NCBI GenBank assembly: GCA_023091665.1
Contig: JALJCQ010000030.1
Location: 2,978,501-3,042,500, forward strand
Source: Pythium myriotylum
Lineage: Eukaryota > Oomycota > Peronosporomycetes > Pythiales > Pythiaceae
DNA length: 64,000 bases
Reading direction: 5' to 3'
The notes beneath the pieces were generated by a model, which worked only from the letters and a program-made list of their open reading frames with translations, was not told where the DNA came from and did not search any database. The position numbers and the translations under genes were made by a program. Below, piece by piece: positions 41,001 to 52,018 of the stretch (its first letter is position 1; each line of letters begins with the position of its first letter).

Positions 41001-41579
41001 ATGAAGCCCACGTCGCTCATGCTCGCGACCGCCACGGCCATGCGCGCGCTCGACGGCGGCGCGCCGCTGCTCAAGCCGCTCACGGAGAAGCCGCAGTCGC
41101 GGAAGCGCAGTCGCGGCGACGAGACGGAAAGCACGAGCAGCAGCACCAGCGGCTCGGACGACGACGAGAGCAGCAGCAAGAAGAAGTGCGTGCGCTGGTC
41201 CACCGTCACGGTCTACGAGTTCGGCGTGACCATCGGCGGCAGCGCCGTGCCGCGCCGCGGAGGCCCCTCCATCGGCCTCGCCAAGAAACCCAAGACCGTC
41301 TGGAGCTCGACGGTCGACGCCATCGAGTACGAAACGGCCTCGAGCGACGATAGCGACAGCTCGGTCTCGAGCGAGATGGACAAGGAGAACGACGCAGCGC
41401 GCGCCAACCGCCCGGCTCGTCGGCGCCGCGTGCGCTGGTTCAAGCCGCTGGAGCGCATCCAGCTCTTGACAGAAGCCGGGTGCAGCGAGAAGCGCATCTA
41501 CCGCACGATGATGGAGTCGTCCGAGATTGCCATGTCGCGGCGGTTATGCATCTCCGTGCAGCGCGACGTCATGGTGTGA
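41001..41579 (+). CDS. RWST-family small protein 1 (192 aa)
   Basis: First of four paralogs in this window; function unknown. A Ser/Asp/Glu-rich N-terminus (about 30-60) leads into the conserved core KCVRWSTVTVYEFGVTIGG, recognised by RWSTxTV, EFGV and GGS, then GGPSIGLAKKPKTVW. A second block has RRRRVRWFKPLERIQLLTEAG, then SEKRIYRTMMESSEIAMSRR, probably two helices. It is closest to RWST 2 (42020-42481), with which it shares the RVRWFKPLERI block. It has no signal peptide, membrane segment or known catalytic motif; Arg/Lys-rich stretches allow nuclear entry. The core resembles a motif I associate with uncharacterised stramenopile proteins, but I cannot verify this here. Confidence 0.75.
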   Translation: MKPTSLMLATATAMRALDGGAPLLKPLTEKPQSRKRSRGDETESTSSSTSGSDDDESSSKKKCVRWSTVTVYEFGVTIGGSAVPRRGGPSIGLAKKPKTVWSSTVDAIEYETASSDDSDSSVSSEMDKENDAARANRPARRRRVRWFKPLERIQLLTEAGCSEKRIYRTMMESSEIAMSRRLCISVQRDVMV

Positions 41580-42019
41580 GATCTCGCCTCGCTGAACGAG
41601 CCAACCCCGGGTACACTGTTGGTTGTAAGACTAGAGAACCGCGAGCTCACACTCGCAAAGCTAGAAAAGCATAATTTATTCTCACATGCATTGATCACTC
41701 GATACGATCTTCTCGTGGAAGCCCTCCATCGAACGACCGCCGAGTGAGCTCTTCGGCAGCGATCTATATTCCTCAACTGCCTGGCTCAAGCGCGGGAGAT
41801 GTATAACAGGACAGGACACAAGGCTGTTCAAGCCGTCGAGTGGCGTACGAGTCGCAAGAGTGCCTTCTCCTCCAGCGGCAAACACTGAGCGTCGTAGGGC
41901 TCCTCGAGAGTCCCGCGCTTCGAGCAAGTTGGTGTGCCATCACGCATACATTACAATAATTTAAGTCTAGTATCTTTGGTGTGTTCCTTCCTCGTGCTCG
42001 TGTGTGCGCGAGGGCTCCA
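41580..42019. other. Intergenic region between convergent genes
   Basis: 3' flanks of RWST 1 and RWST 2 facing each other. Nothing further recognised. Confidence 0.45.
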
Positions 42020-42481
42020 TCACTGGCGGGCTCGCTTCTTGGAACGGCTCGCTGGCACCCGGAGACTCAGGCGGCGGGACATGACGATGTCGGACGACTC
42101 CATGAGCATTCGGTAGATCTTCTTCTCGCTGAACCCGGCTTTCTCGAGCAGGCTGATGCGCTCCAGCGGCTTGAACCAGCGCACTCGTCCGCGCCGTCTC
42201 GCGTGGCCGCCCCTCGCGGCGCCGCACTCGCCGCACTCGCCCTCCTCCGACTCGGAGGACGACGATGAGGAGCCGTCGCCAGCCGCCGCGCGGCGAACGC
42301 TGCACCCGCAGAGCGCGCCATCGACGGCCTCGACGTCCGTCTTCCAGACGTGCGTGGGCTTCTTCGCGAGGCCAATGGCCGGGCCGCCGTGCTTGGGCAC
42401 GGCGCTGCCTCCGATGCCGACGCCGAACTCGTAGACCGTGATGGTCGACCAGCGCACCGACTTGCGCGTCTGCGTGGGCAT
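42020..42481 (-). CDS. RWST-family small protein 2 (153 aa)
   Basis: Shortest member. The core begins almost at the start: MPTQTRKSVRWSTITVYEF, then GVGIGGSAV and GGPAIGLAKKPTHVW. A Cys-containing linker (GALCGCSV, then GECGECGAA) with a Ser run separates it from the second block RVRWFKPLERISLLEKAGF, then SEKKIYRMLMESSDIVMSRR. The C-terminus SRSKKRARQ is basic. The two conserved blocks match RWST 1 most closely, indicating a tail-to-tail duplication. Function unknown. Confidence 0.75.
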   Translation of the reverse strand: MPTQTRKSVRWSTITVYEFGVGIGGSAVPKHGGPAIGLAKKPTHVWKTDVEAVDGALCGCSVRRAAAGDGSSSSSSESEEGECGECGAARGGHARRRGRVRWFKPLERISLLEKAGFSEKKIYRMLMESSDIVMSRRLSLRVPASRSKKRARQ

Positions 42482-44383
42482 GGCTCGGCCGTGGGGGGGC
42501 TGCGCGCGTGTTCAATACTGGGCCTCTGGGTTGCGACCCGGAGCTTCGAAATCCAGAAGGGCGCCGGGCGGGACCTTCCGCCGATGGGAAGCGTGCGCTC
42601 TGGAAATGAGGGGAGGCGAGAGGCCCATGCCCCTCTCCTCTCGCTCGCTCGCTCTCTCTCTCTCTCTCCACCGACGCGACCACCCGTCCGGCCAGACAGC
42701 CGCCCGACCCGCCCGCTCTTCGCAAAGAAGAAGCGAAGACACAGCCCTCGTCCCCTCCGTCACCGGCGTCACTCACGGCATTGACCAGTTTTCCACGGGT
42801 ATACAAACCTCAAGTGAGTTCGGATGATGGCATTCGTGGTGACACCAGCCTTGCACGAGACGTGGGGGCAAGCGAACTGAATGGGGTTTTCCCGGATTGG
42901 GGGCGTCCTCGGCTGTCCCCCACTGTCCACTGTGGGCGCGGGGCGCGCGTCCGCTGCGCAGATCACCCCTACCCCGCATGGGATCACTTGGATATTTGAC
43001 CAACCACGATAACTCGCCAGGCCATTCCGAGCGTTCCAGTGATGTGGGAGGCGGAAAGTTGACGACGAAGATGCACGGAACTGACGTCCCCAATGACCTC
43101 CGACCACATGGTGGGCTGTGAGGCAGAGGCGACAGGAGTCGGAAGCAAAACGACCAAGATGTCAACGCTGCGACAGCATGGGTGCGCCAAGTTGGGCGAG
43201 CCGGTTTTTGCGCTTGGCGGCGGACCGACGCACACCTCGCGGCGGCATGACCGATATGCTACGGAATGGATCTCTCTGCAGTGGACAACGAAAGGTCGTG
43301 GCCGAGGTACCTCCATTGGTCAAAACGCCGGCGGTTCCGACCCAGATCGCCACTTCGTGTCACATATTCTCCCGTGTCATTTCGCGGACTGACGGTGGTC
43401 GCCTTGATTGCGACCATGAACACAGGTGGCCGCATGGGGGGGCGGGCAGTCCCAGTCCAACGAGGGGTGAGAAAGGTGAGCAGGCTTCATTGTCCTCACC
43501 AACTGTCATGTGGCCACCTGCTGGACCCCTTATAAGGCGTCCGGGCTGTTAATTCAGCGTGCAACCCTGGGTACGTGTACAAAAAAAAGAATGGCTTCTA
43601 TTTTTGGTCGCGGCCGAAACGACCCATAAACCCGGGTTGAACCTCCCCCAAACCCACCCGTATCTTTGCTGGATTCGCTGAATCCGCGAATGACTGGAAG
43701 AAAGTATGCAGCTGGCTGGAGTTCAGACCGTGTTTCAACCACCACCATGTCTCTGGCTCACGAATACTGGCCTCTGATGGCCATCGGCGCCGTGTAGACT
43801 CATGGTCACCAGACAGGCGCAGAGGTCGGCGGGGGGTGAGCCACCTCGCTCGCGCAGTGGGCGGAGGTGACTCAGAAAGCGAGGAAGCAATCTGTGTAGG
43901 CGTTGTCGACTTGAGATCAGAGCCGACTCAGATGAAGATCCGGGGGGGTCATGCTGTCAAGCTGGCGCCAGCCCACTCTGTGTGTAACAAGCTGTCAGGA
44001 GGCGGTGATGGCGAGAAGGATAGTCGTCGCGATCGAAAATTGGAAAGGGATGGGCTTGAAGAACCGAGAGCGAGAGGATTGATATGCAGATCTGCTCAAT
44101 GTATTGGTGGAATAAATTAGCTCTAAAGATGTACTGTGGTCCTGCACCTGCCTAGTTTACACCTGGAGCTGGCGGTTTTCCCCGATCGGGAGCGAGTTCT
44201 CGCTGGTCCTCGGACTGCGAGTGAGCCTCGCGCTCGCGGCTCCGTGGGAGCCGAGGAGGGGATAGCGGCCGCCAACAAGCTTGGGTCTCTTCATTCCGAG
44301 CTCGCGCCGTTGGGCCGCGCTGGCCATCGACGAAGCTTGGAGCTTGCGACCGGCGGGATAAATAGTATCAGCCAATCTGGAGC
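42482..44383. other. Long intergenic region (1.9 kb)
   Basis: No frame has protein-like composition or a domain. It holds CT-rich patches near 42650-42670, upstream of RWST 2, and an A run at about 43580-43588. No tRNA, repeat array or transposon was recognised. Confidence 0.5.
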
Positions 44384-44899
44384 TCATACATAGTTGGCGG
44401 GGATCATGCGAGGGCGCACGAACGCCGAGCACGGGCGCTCGATCGTCGTGAGGGCCTCGGCCTTGCGCTTCTTGGCGCGCTTGGCCTCGACGTCCTCCAT
44501 GTGCGTGCGCTTGCGCGACGAGAGGATGATGTTGGTCTCGCGCGAGAAGCGCAAGATCATGCCGTCGCTCACGCCCGCGGCCTGCAGCATGCGCACGCGC
44601 TCTTCGGAAGTGAACCGATGGATCCCTTCGCTGCGCTCGGCCATCTCCCCGACCTTGGTGGTCCAGGTGAACTCGGGCTCATCGGCCAGCCCGATCGACG
44701 GCCCGCCCTTGCTGGGCACGGAGCTGCCGCCGAGGCCGACGCCGAACTCGTGCACCGTGATGGTGCTCCAGCGCAGGCGCTTCTTGGTCTTTTTCTCGTC
44801 GTCGACGGCCATCATCTTGGCGGCCGTTGGGGCGCTCGTGAGCGGCGCGCTGTCGCAGTGGGTCGCCGCGTCGTGGATCTCCATCTCTTTCGGTGCCAT
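44384..44899 (-). CDS. RWST-family small protein 3 (171 aa)
   Basis: An acidic/Ala-rich N-terminus precedes the core KRLRWSTITVHEFGVGLGG with GGPSIGLADEPEFTW. The second block differs from RWST 1 and 2: TKVGEMAERSEGIHRFT, then AAGVSDGMILRFSRETNIIL and a Lys/Arg-rich stretch (KRAKKRKAE), ending RPRMIPANYV. The last ten residues and the SEGIHRF block are shared with RWST 4 (50066-50812), so these two form a second subgroup. Function unknown; probably nuclear from the basic stretches. Confidence 0.75.
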   Translation of the reverse strand: MAPKEMEIHDAATHCDSAPLTSAPTAAKMMAVDDEKKTKKRLRWSTITVHEFGVGLGGSSVPSKGGPSIGLADEPEFTWTTKVGEMAERSEGIHRFTSEERVRMLQAAGVSDGMILRFSRETNIILSSRKRTHMEDVEAKRAKKRKAEALTTIERPCSAFVRPRMIPANYV

Positions 44900-46629
44900 G
44901 GTGCTGCAGAGGAAGGCTCCAGCTTTGCGTTTGGTCTCGGGGCTTGGCGGTCCGTTTGGTTGTGTGGGTGAGTTGAGTTGTCGCTGGACTCTTCCACTCG
45001 GCCTCCCTCAGAGTTGATGTTGGCGTGGTGGTGTTTGTGTTTTTTTTTGGGTCTCGCGACGGTGAGTGATACACGGCCGTCCGCTAGCTGCTCGTCCAGA
45101 CCGTCCGCTCCACTATTTAACATATGTGATTGGATAATAGTCACTGGATGGCTTCGTTTCCAGCGAGACTGACTGGCCGACTCGTCTCCAACCTTTTTCA
45201 AGTGACCTTTTGCGCGAAGTGCTGTTTGGAGCCATGTCCTGGATCCAGCAGGTGAGTACGGGGTAGGGGTACGCCCAATATTGGTCGTCGTCCGCTCTCC
45301 AAGAAGGGTTCGTGGAGTTCTCTTTTCTGTGGGTCACGTCGGCCGTTCGGCCACGCACTCTGGATTTTCCGAGTCAACCAATCTACAAATCTGAGTGATG
45401 GTCAATCGACGAGCACTCACGAGCTGAAACTCAAACTCCAAAAGCCAGCCCATCGTCCTGAATTTTTTTTTCCTCCTCCCATTCCAGGAGGAATTCTCGG
45501 GAAGAGCTCCTCGCGAGTGCACCTTCAGCCACCATCTCATGCGATACACGCCAGCGCCACGAGATGGAATCATCATTCCTTAATTTTCGCATTGCGCTTC
45601 AAGCTCGACCGGGGGTGGGTTCCTTCAAGCTGAGTTTCTCATTTCTCCAACGCCCTTGGTGACGACGGTACACTGTGCCGCTCGATCTGACTTCCACTTC
45701 GGTTTCATCCGCGTTCTTCGCGCCACTCTGCCGCCGGCTTCTTCCGCAACGTCTCATGGCGGCGCGTGTCTGGCTGGCTATGTATTGCGAGGGCCAGCGC
45801 TTAGTTTCTTAATCTGAGTCCCATGGGAAGATGGGGGAATGGAATGAACGCGGATAGTTGGTTTGACTGGATTCTACTTTACCTGGACCGGGAGCCTGGC
45901 TTGTTGGTCCAGGATGAGAGATTCTGCACCCACCGCGAGAAGTCAGGAAAACTCACACATATTCATCCTCTGGACTGGACGGAAGAGCTGAGGAACTAGT
46001 CAGTCGCACAAATCCCTCGGTCCGGATGCTTAGCGTCTGCTCGATCGCGTCTTATTCATTGATTCTGTTCATTGGCTTCCGCACGTGCACCTGATGTTGT
46101 CTGTGTTATCTACCGGACTACTTCTGGCCAGCTATTCGCGTCGCAGCTAAATTTGTGCGCGCTGGACTGCGACGCAGCGGCTGCGTCATTGTTCCAATAA
46201 GCTTCCACTCTGTGATGGGACCCTTCCCGAATGTCGGGTCCTTTCTTACTCCGAGTCGCACTGAGACGAGAGTGAGCGCCGTGAAGTGATACTCTAGAGA
46301 CGTACTCACTGTCGCAACGTGGACGAGAGCGCTCTGGGCCAGCTCGAGCGCGATGAGCACAAGCACCCACAAACCACCCGCCACCCACACGTCCACAACA
46401 GACTCCCCACTGTCCAGACGTAATGACTATATACACTTTTTTCTCTCCCATCGACGTTCTCTGCATTTTGATTCATTTCGTGACTTGTCCGACGAAGCAG
46501 CTGAGGTTGAAGTTGAAGTCCACCACCATCATGACTCAAGCATACCTGCAGTTCCGATACGGCTTTAGTTCTCTCGCCGAATTCATCTTCACTGTGTCTA
46601 CGATTGCACCTTCTATCCTTCTCTGTGCT
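44900..46629. other. Long intergenic region (1.7 kb)
   Basis: Promoter region of RWST 3 and 3' flank of the sodium:solute symporter. T-rich (TTTTTTTTGG near 45040) and TTTTTTTTCC (about 45460) patches. No supported gene or repeat. Confidence 0.5.
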
Positions 46630-48728
46630 TCAATTGCTGAGCAAGTCGGTGTGGAGGTCGCTGCGCAGTCCAACGGGACGATCCGCCAGCTTCGTGTACC
46701 ACTTGAAATAGATGAGCGGAGACACAGCGGCGAGAATAATTGAGAGAACGAGCACTTGCACCCATGCCTTTGCGACAACACTGACACTGAGGACGTACAA
46801 AGCCAGTTGGACGATTGCGATGAGTCCTGTGCAGGCTAAGTCGAGATGATTCTCGTGGTCGATGTCTTCAATTTCGCCGGTTGTGAAACACATCTGCTTG
46901 GTACTTGACCACGCTCCTGGCGGACGAGCAAAACGGTAGAATCGGCGAGACACTTGAGAAGGAACTGCTTTCGTTGAGAGGCACACAATGACAGAAACCG
47001 CGAGGGATATCGAAGAAGTGATCCAGAAAGATGTGAGCTCTGGCATCAGCGGCGCAAACCTAGACGGGGACACGTTTAGCAAAAAAGACCAAAGAAATCC
47101 GAGCGACAGTACACCTACGTGAAAATTCCGATCGCAGCGAAGAAGCCGCAGATGACACCACTCAAGTACCCATGTGCGTTGAAGCGTGACCAATACCACG
47201 AAAAGAAATACGGCCAAATGAAAGCCCCTGCCATGGCGATCGTGATGAATCCCCACACACGATTGATGGTGTTCACATACACCGAGAGTGCCAACCCTGC
47301 GAGCATGATAAAGAGCGTGGAGAAACGCGCGTGCCACAGTAGCTGCTTCTCACTTGCGTTCTGGTTTATGAGTGCTTGGTAGATATCAACAGTCCAATAA
47401 GCAGACGCGCTGTTGATAGTCGTGTCGAACGTTGTAAGAGCGGCGGCGAGAAGCGACGCCAAAACAAATCCTTTGACTCCCTCTGGCAGCACCTTGTTGA
47501 TCACAATGGGTACAACTCGCTCCGGGTCGATCACGAATCCAGCATGGTTGGCAGTGTAGTTGATAGCCATGACTGCGATACCACCACTAAATGCCCAGCG
47601 AAGAGCAAGTAACAGCATTGCTAAAAACGTCTGGAGTCGCACCTCTTTCTCCGACTTGGTAGCTAACACTGTCTGAAGCCCAGACCCACCAGGACCCGAC
47701 GCAGAACGCATGCACTGGATGATCAAGTACATGGCCACGATGAACTCAAACGAGTTGTACATCGAGTAGGATGATTCAGCCGGCAAGTTCAAGTGTCTGT
47801 GTGGAAGACCGCTGAGCCAATCCGTACGTGTGGTGTTCCACTCAATCATAGAAGGCTGGCCGTGGATTTGCTTGACGGGCAGGAAGACGGAGAAGGCGTC
47901 AGGAAGGTGAAGTCGAAGGGCCATGGCGGAGACGATCGCAAACGAGCTGAAGATGAAAAAGCTCTGGTACACGTCGGTGTAGACCACGGTTGTGAAGCCA
48001 GCAACGATGGTGTACAATATCGCAACGCCCATGAGCACAGCCGCAGCCCAGAACTCTGATGGTAACCCCCACCACGCCGGCAATTGCACAAACTCCGCGA
48101 CAAATTTGCCGCCACCGACAGCGAAGTAGGTCACAGCTAGAATACCGCTCACCATGGACGTGCACGCAATAGCTGTGCGCAGCAAGACGGCTTCGCGGCG
48201 GTCGCCGAAGCGGAACTTGATCCTGTGTAGTCCATATGAGGTCATGCCCATCTGGCTTCAAAGAAGCTGAGAAACTCACCATTCCCCGCGAGTCTTTACT
48301 GGACATCTCCGTGAAAGTTTGCCCGTGTACGCGAGTTGAAACGCGAGCATGAGACACAACCCTCCGCGAATCTCGATGTACATGCCCTTGATGCCGAGAG
48401 CGTAGATGAACGCCGTGTTTATCATGGTGCCCGAGATGTCGATATACGAGCTCACGTCCGCGATCGCAAGCGCCCACCACGGGATGCGGCGCCCGCCGAG
48501 GTAGTAATCCTCGAGCACTTGGTCATTCTCTTTGCGGCCATTGGGGAGGTTCTTTGCGTTGTTGAGCCTCTGCTGCCTCAGCCTCTCGCGCTCGCGCTGC
48601 TCCCGGAGCGTGAAGAAGAAGCCGACGATGAGCACCGACGCGAGATAGCCGCCGCAGAGCGCGAGGTCGAGCGAGCCGAGCGACACGGGGCCTCGCTCGG
48701 CCTGCACGAGTCGCGGTCCGCCGTCCAT
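46630..48728 (-). CDS. Sodium:solute symporter family (SSS/SLC5) transporter
   Basis: Exons (minus strand): 48728-48280, 48222-47119, 47059-46630, with introns of 57 and 59 bp, both phase 2, giving 660 aa with about 13-14 membrane segments. Family marks: YYLGGRRIPWWALAIADVSSYIDISGTM (start YYLGGR, core of the Na+ site), GKLSRRCPVKTRGEW joined over intron 1 to IKFRFG, a canonical SSS loop (xxRRxxxxTxxEWxxxRFG), TYFAVGGGKFV, AGFTTVVYTDVYQ, and the second Na+-site helix ALTTFDTTINSASAYWTVDIYQ seen as LTTFDTTINSA. Transport of a small organic solute with sodium is inferred. The substrate (sugar, amino acid, urea or other) cannot be told. A 40-residue cytosolic loop (RERERLRQQRL) after the first segment is unusually charged. 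Confidence 0.9.
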
Positions 48729-50065
48729 GGTTCTCTCGATTGAAGATCGGAAGATTTCGTCAAAAAAGGCTCTCGAGTGACCCCTCGCTTGAGTGACGCA
48801 ATGGCGGGAAGTGTCCCTTTTTTGGGTGGATCAGTCCCGTGCGATGATGCGTTTTGGAGGGTCCACCCCGCCCCCATCTCTTGCCCAAGCATCCACATTC
48901 AACTTTTCGAATTCTCCGAAAACTTGGGAACACGCTACGTGGGGACTCGTCGCTCGTGGGCTCAGTCGAGTGCAACAAGCGTGTCTGTATGGAGGGAAGG
49001 AAACGCTCGTGGGGGGCGTCGCAAAGACACGGAAATGGAGCTCTTCAAGAGCTCGTGGGCGTGGTCGCGTCGCTGCGTTTCCTTGCTCGCGATTGAATCG
49101 ACTGTCGCAAGTTGACTGGGGGGGGGGGGGGGGGGGGGCTGAAGTGAAGCCATGTGTCACATACCGCTGCGTTGGAATAGTGTGGCCCACGCCACTTTCG
49201 AGCAGTTTCAGGGCGTTTCCGCGTCGACTTGTTGAGGCAAACACCCGGGCGCGCTGGGCGAAATGTTCACCTCATCATCCCGAGACTTTTGACGGGGCTC
49301 GTGGAACTGACTAGGAACTGGCCACCCACTGTGAAATGGAGAGATCCCACGACAGTGCCAGATGGACGGCGCCGTGGTGGACGCAGCCGAAGAGACAGAT
49401 CCTCGTGGCGAGCACGTTCGCAGGGCGGTGACACACAGGCGGAAGCTGGACACTCGGCTCGCCCATACTGTACCCTTGTTCTCGCTCGAGAAGGATATGC
49501 AGTCCAACTCCGCCTAAGAATAGTGGACGGCCGCATGGCTTTGGTGGATTCGTGGAATGGAGCGAGCGCAGGAGTCAGCGCCACGAGGCTCGGTCGGAGG
49601 ATAGGCAGCGCCAAACACGGCAAGGGGACCCACGCTGCTGGTCACGTGAATGAGCATCCACCGCCTCCTCCCCCAGGCAGGCGCTCGCGCTGTCGGCAAA
49701 ACAGACGAGCGACCGCACGCGGCGCAAACGATCGCGAGTCTTGCAAAGTGTGATAATGACGAAGAGAGAATGTATCTTTTGTCGCTGGTATGTGAAGTCA
49801 AGTGCAAAGAGTCATTATGAAAGTTAATACCTAGACTACGTCTTATATACCATATCCATGAAGGGGGTCTCCGATCGACAGTTCCCTCGTATCTACCCTC
49901 CTACTCGACCGTGAGCAACTGCAATCTTGCCGCGGCCATCGCCGTGTCCCTGTGAATAAATTAGTAGTGCAAAAGACGGATGACTCGGCAGCTGGATGAT
50001 CGGCGCACAAGATGTCGTCGGTCGTTCCCAACTGGTGTCCCGTCCGTCGCGACCGCGTTCGTTCC
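48729..50065. other. Intergenic region with a 21-base poly(G) tract
   Basis: Symporter promoter and the 3' flank of RWST 4. It contains an uninterrupted run of G at 49118-49138. Chance open frames only. Confidence 0.5.
49118..49138 (+). repeat. Poly(G) tract, 21 bases
   Basis: Homopolymer run, able to form a G-quadruplex. Exact length may be unreliable. Confidence 0.8.
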
Positions 50066-50812
50066 TTAGACATAGTTGGCGGGGATCATGCGCGGCCTTC
50101 GCAGCGGCACAAACTGCGGATGGCTCATGTAGATCGAGTGTTGCGACTCTGCTTTTCGCTTGCGCGAGTACATATCGAGGTCGTCGTCGCTGGAGTCGTC
50201 GTCGCTGGAGTCGTCGCTGTCATCTTCGTCCTCCAAGAGAATGTCATCTCCGCCATCGTCTTCGTCCGAGGACTCTTCAACCCCTTCAGCGATTGCTTTT
50301 CGGCGAGACTTGAGGATGATGCTTGTCTCACGGGCATATCGGGAGATCATCCCGTCGGAGACGCCCGCGGCCTTGAGCAAGCGCGTTCGCTGGTCCGGCG
50401 TGAAACGGTGGATGCCTTCGCTACACTCGGCCATCTCGCCCACCTTGGTCGTCCACGTGAACTCGGGCTTGTCGGCGAGCCCGATCGAAGGGCCCCCACG
50501 GTCCGAGATCGCGCTGCCGCCCAAACCGACGCCGAACTCGTGGACCGTGATAGTCGACCAGCGCACGCGCTTGCGACAAGGCGTGTTCGCTGGTGGATCC
50601 ACCGCTCGCTTGCGAGGCGAGCGAGTAGGCTCCGTGCACTCTGCGCTGGCCGCAGCCTTTGCAGCCGGCGTGTCATCCTGCGTGGATGCGGCTGGCGACG
50701 GCGACCGCGACTCAGTTGACGTCGCGCGGTCGGCCGCTGAGGCGGGCGTGGGCTGCGTGTGGTGCTCGGCGATGCCGTTGGCGCTGCTGGGCGCCGCGTC
50801 GAGGTGCAACAT
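50066..50812 (-). CDS. RWST-family small protein 4 (248 aa)
   Basis: Largest member. A Ser/Pro/Ala-rich N-terminus of about 90 residues (MLHLDAAPSSANGIAEHH) leads to the core KRVRWSTITVHEFGVGLGG and GGPSIGLADKPEFTW, identical at most positions to RWST 3. It is followed by TKVGEMAECSEGIHRFT, AAGVSDGMISRYARETSIIL, an expanded acidic insert (about 60 residues of Asp/Ser/Glu) and the shared end RPRMIPANYV. The ATG at 50810-50812 is the first in frame; 63 open codons upstream have no ATG. Function unknown. The acidic insert explains most of the length difference from RWST 3. Confidence 0.75.
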   Translation of the reverse strand: MLHLDAAPSSANGIAEHHTQPTPASAADRATSTESRSPSPAASTQDDTPAAKAAASAECTEPTRSPRKRAVDPPANTPCRKRVRWSTITVHEFGVGLGGSAISDRGGPSIGLADKPEFTWTTKVGEMAECSEGIHRFTPDQRTRLLKAAGVSDGMISRYARETSIILKSRRKAIAEGVEESSDEDDGGDDILLEDEDDSDDSSDDDSSDDDLDMYSRKRKAESQHSIYMSHPQFVPLRRPRMIPANYV

Positions 50813-52018
50813 CGCGGCTTCTTTTTTCGAGAACTGCTTACGCTTGAGGAGTGGGCGATGCCGAATGCCCCTCGCGGCCAATGTGCCTGCGACCAAACTC
50901 AAGGAAGGAGAGGAGCCTTTCGACGTTGATCCACACCTCCTCCACGGTGGAGCGTCCGCCGTCCGCCCAATCTGAGTGGACACATCCGCCCGATCAAACA
51001 CGGTTTGACAAGAGGCTCAACAGTGTTTTTGTGCCGCGGATCGGAGCTTTGACTAGGGTTAGGGCGAGCGGACGAGTGGCCGCTCTATTAACCTAACCTG
51101 AGGTTTTTGGTGGCTGAGTTGCTCAGAGACACACGGAGAGCCTTGTAACAACCCCGTGAACAGTACCAACATGGCTTCATCCACGCAGCCAGTCCACAGG
51201 GAAGAGGTGCCGTGACAACGCGACAGAAAGCGGCCAGACGATCCCACCACAGTCACGCGGTCGGGAACGTTGAAGGTCGTGGAACGCCCACAGCTGCGTG
51301 CTCCCGACTCAGACCACCACGACCGCACGGCCGCGAGATCCCTCGCGCGCTCGCGGGTCGGCGTCTCGCGCGAGGCCGAGGGCGTGGCGATTCGGCGGCG
51401 AGGGCTCCACCACCACTGATATGTCGCGGTGGACTGGGAGAAAACCTCTGCAAATCGATGTGCTACCTCCATGATCGAATCCTCCAGTTCGTCGCCAAAA
51501 GTCGACCAATTGCGACAGCGAAACGTCACGTTGTAACAGATCTGTGCACGAAAAAAGAACACCATACTGCGAGTTCTAGGATATGATTGGCGGAAATCTG
51601 CTCGGTGGTGTGTTCGAGCGAGTTCAACTTGGCGTCATCGACCGAAAAAAATCGAGACAATCCGATTTCACAGGTCTGTCCACGCCCATCCGCAACGCAA
51701 ACTGCTGGTCATCGGTGTCGATATATGCACTTTCACAGGTCACAAGGGTCTCCCTAATCTAGGACAGACAGGCTCGTGGTTTCACCTCACGCGCGGGAAA
51801 CAAACCGAGGCCGAGACCTCGGCTCCCGCCCACCGAAGCTCCGACGTGCGCGCCGCCTGTGCCGTCGCGACGCCTTCCCCCTGCGCGATCCCTCGGTTCA
51901 TTCGATCCGCTGATCCAAGAGCTCCTCTTTGGTGGTCTTCGGGCTTCCCCAGGTGGCCTACTCGTCGAGATAGCGAGCTGTTTCCCCGGTATTCGCTCGC
52001 GAGTCCGATTCAGCCACT
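50813..52018. promoter_or_regulatory. Divergent promoter region with telobox-like motif
   Basis: Spacer between RWST 4 (minus) and the MFS transporter (plus). TAGGGTTAGGG at 51054-51064 is two telomere-type units (telobox-like), about 240 bp upstream of RWST 4. The rest is unremarkable. Confidence 0.4.

Noticed and set aside
49229..49753. 174-codon plus-strand frame
   Set aside because: Arg/Gly-rich chance frame in GC-rich spacer; overlapping frames on both strands are equally long.
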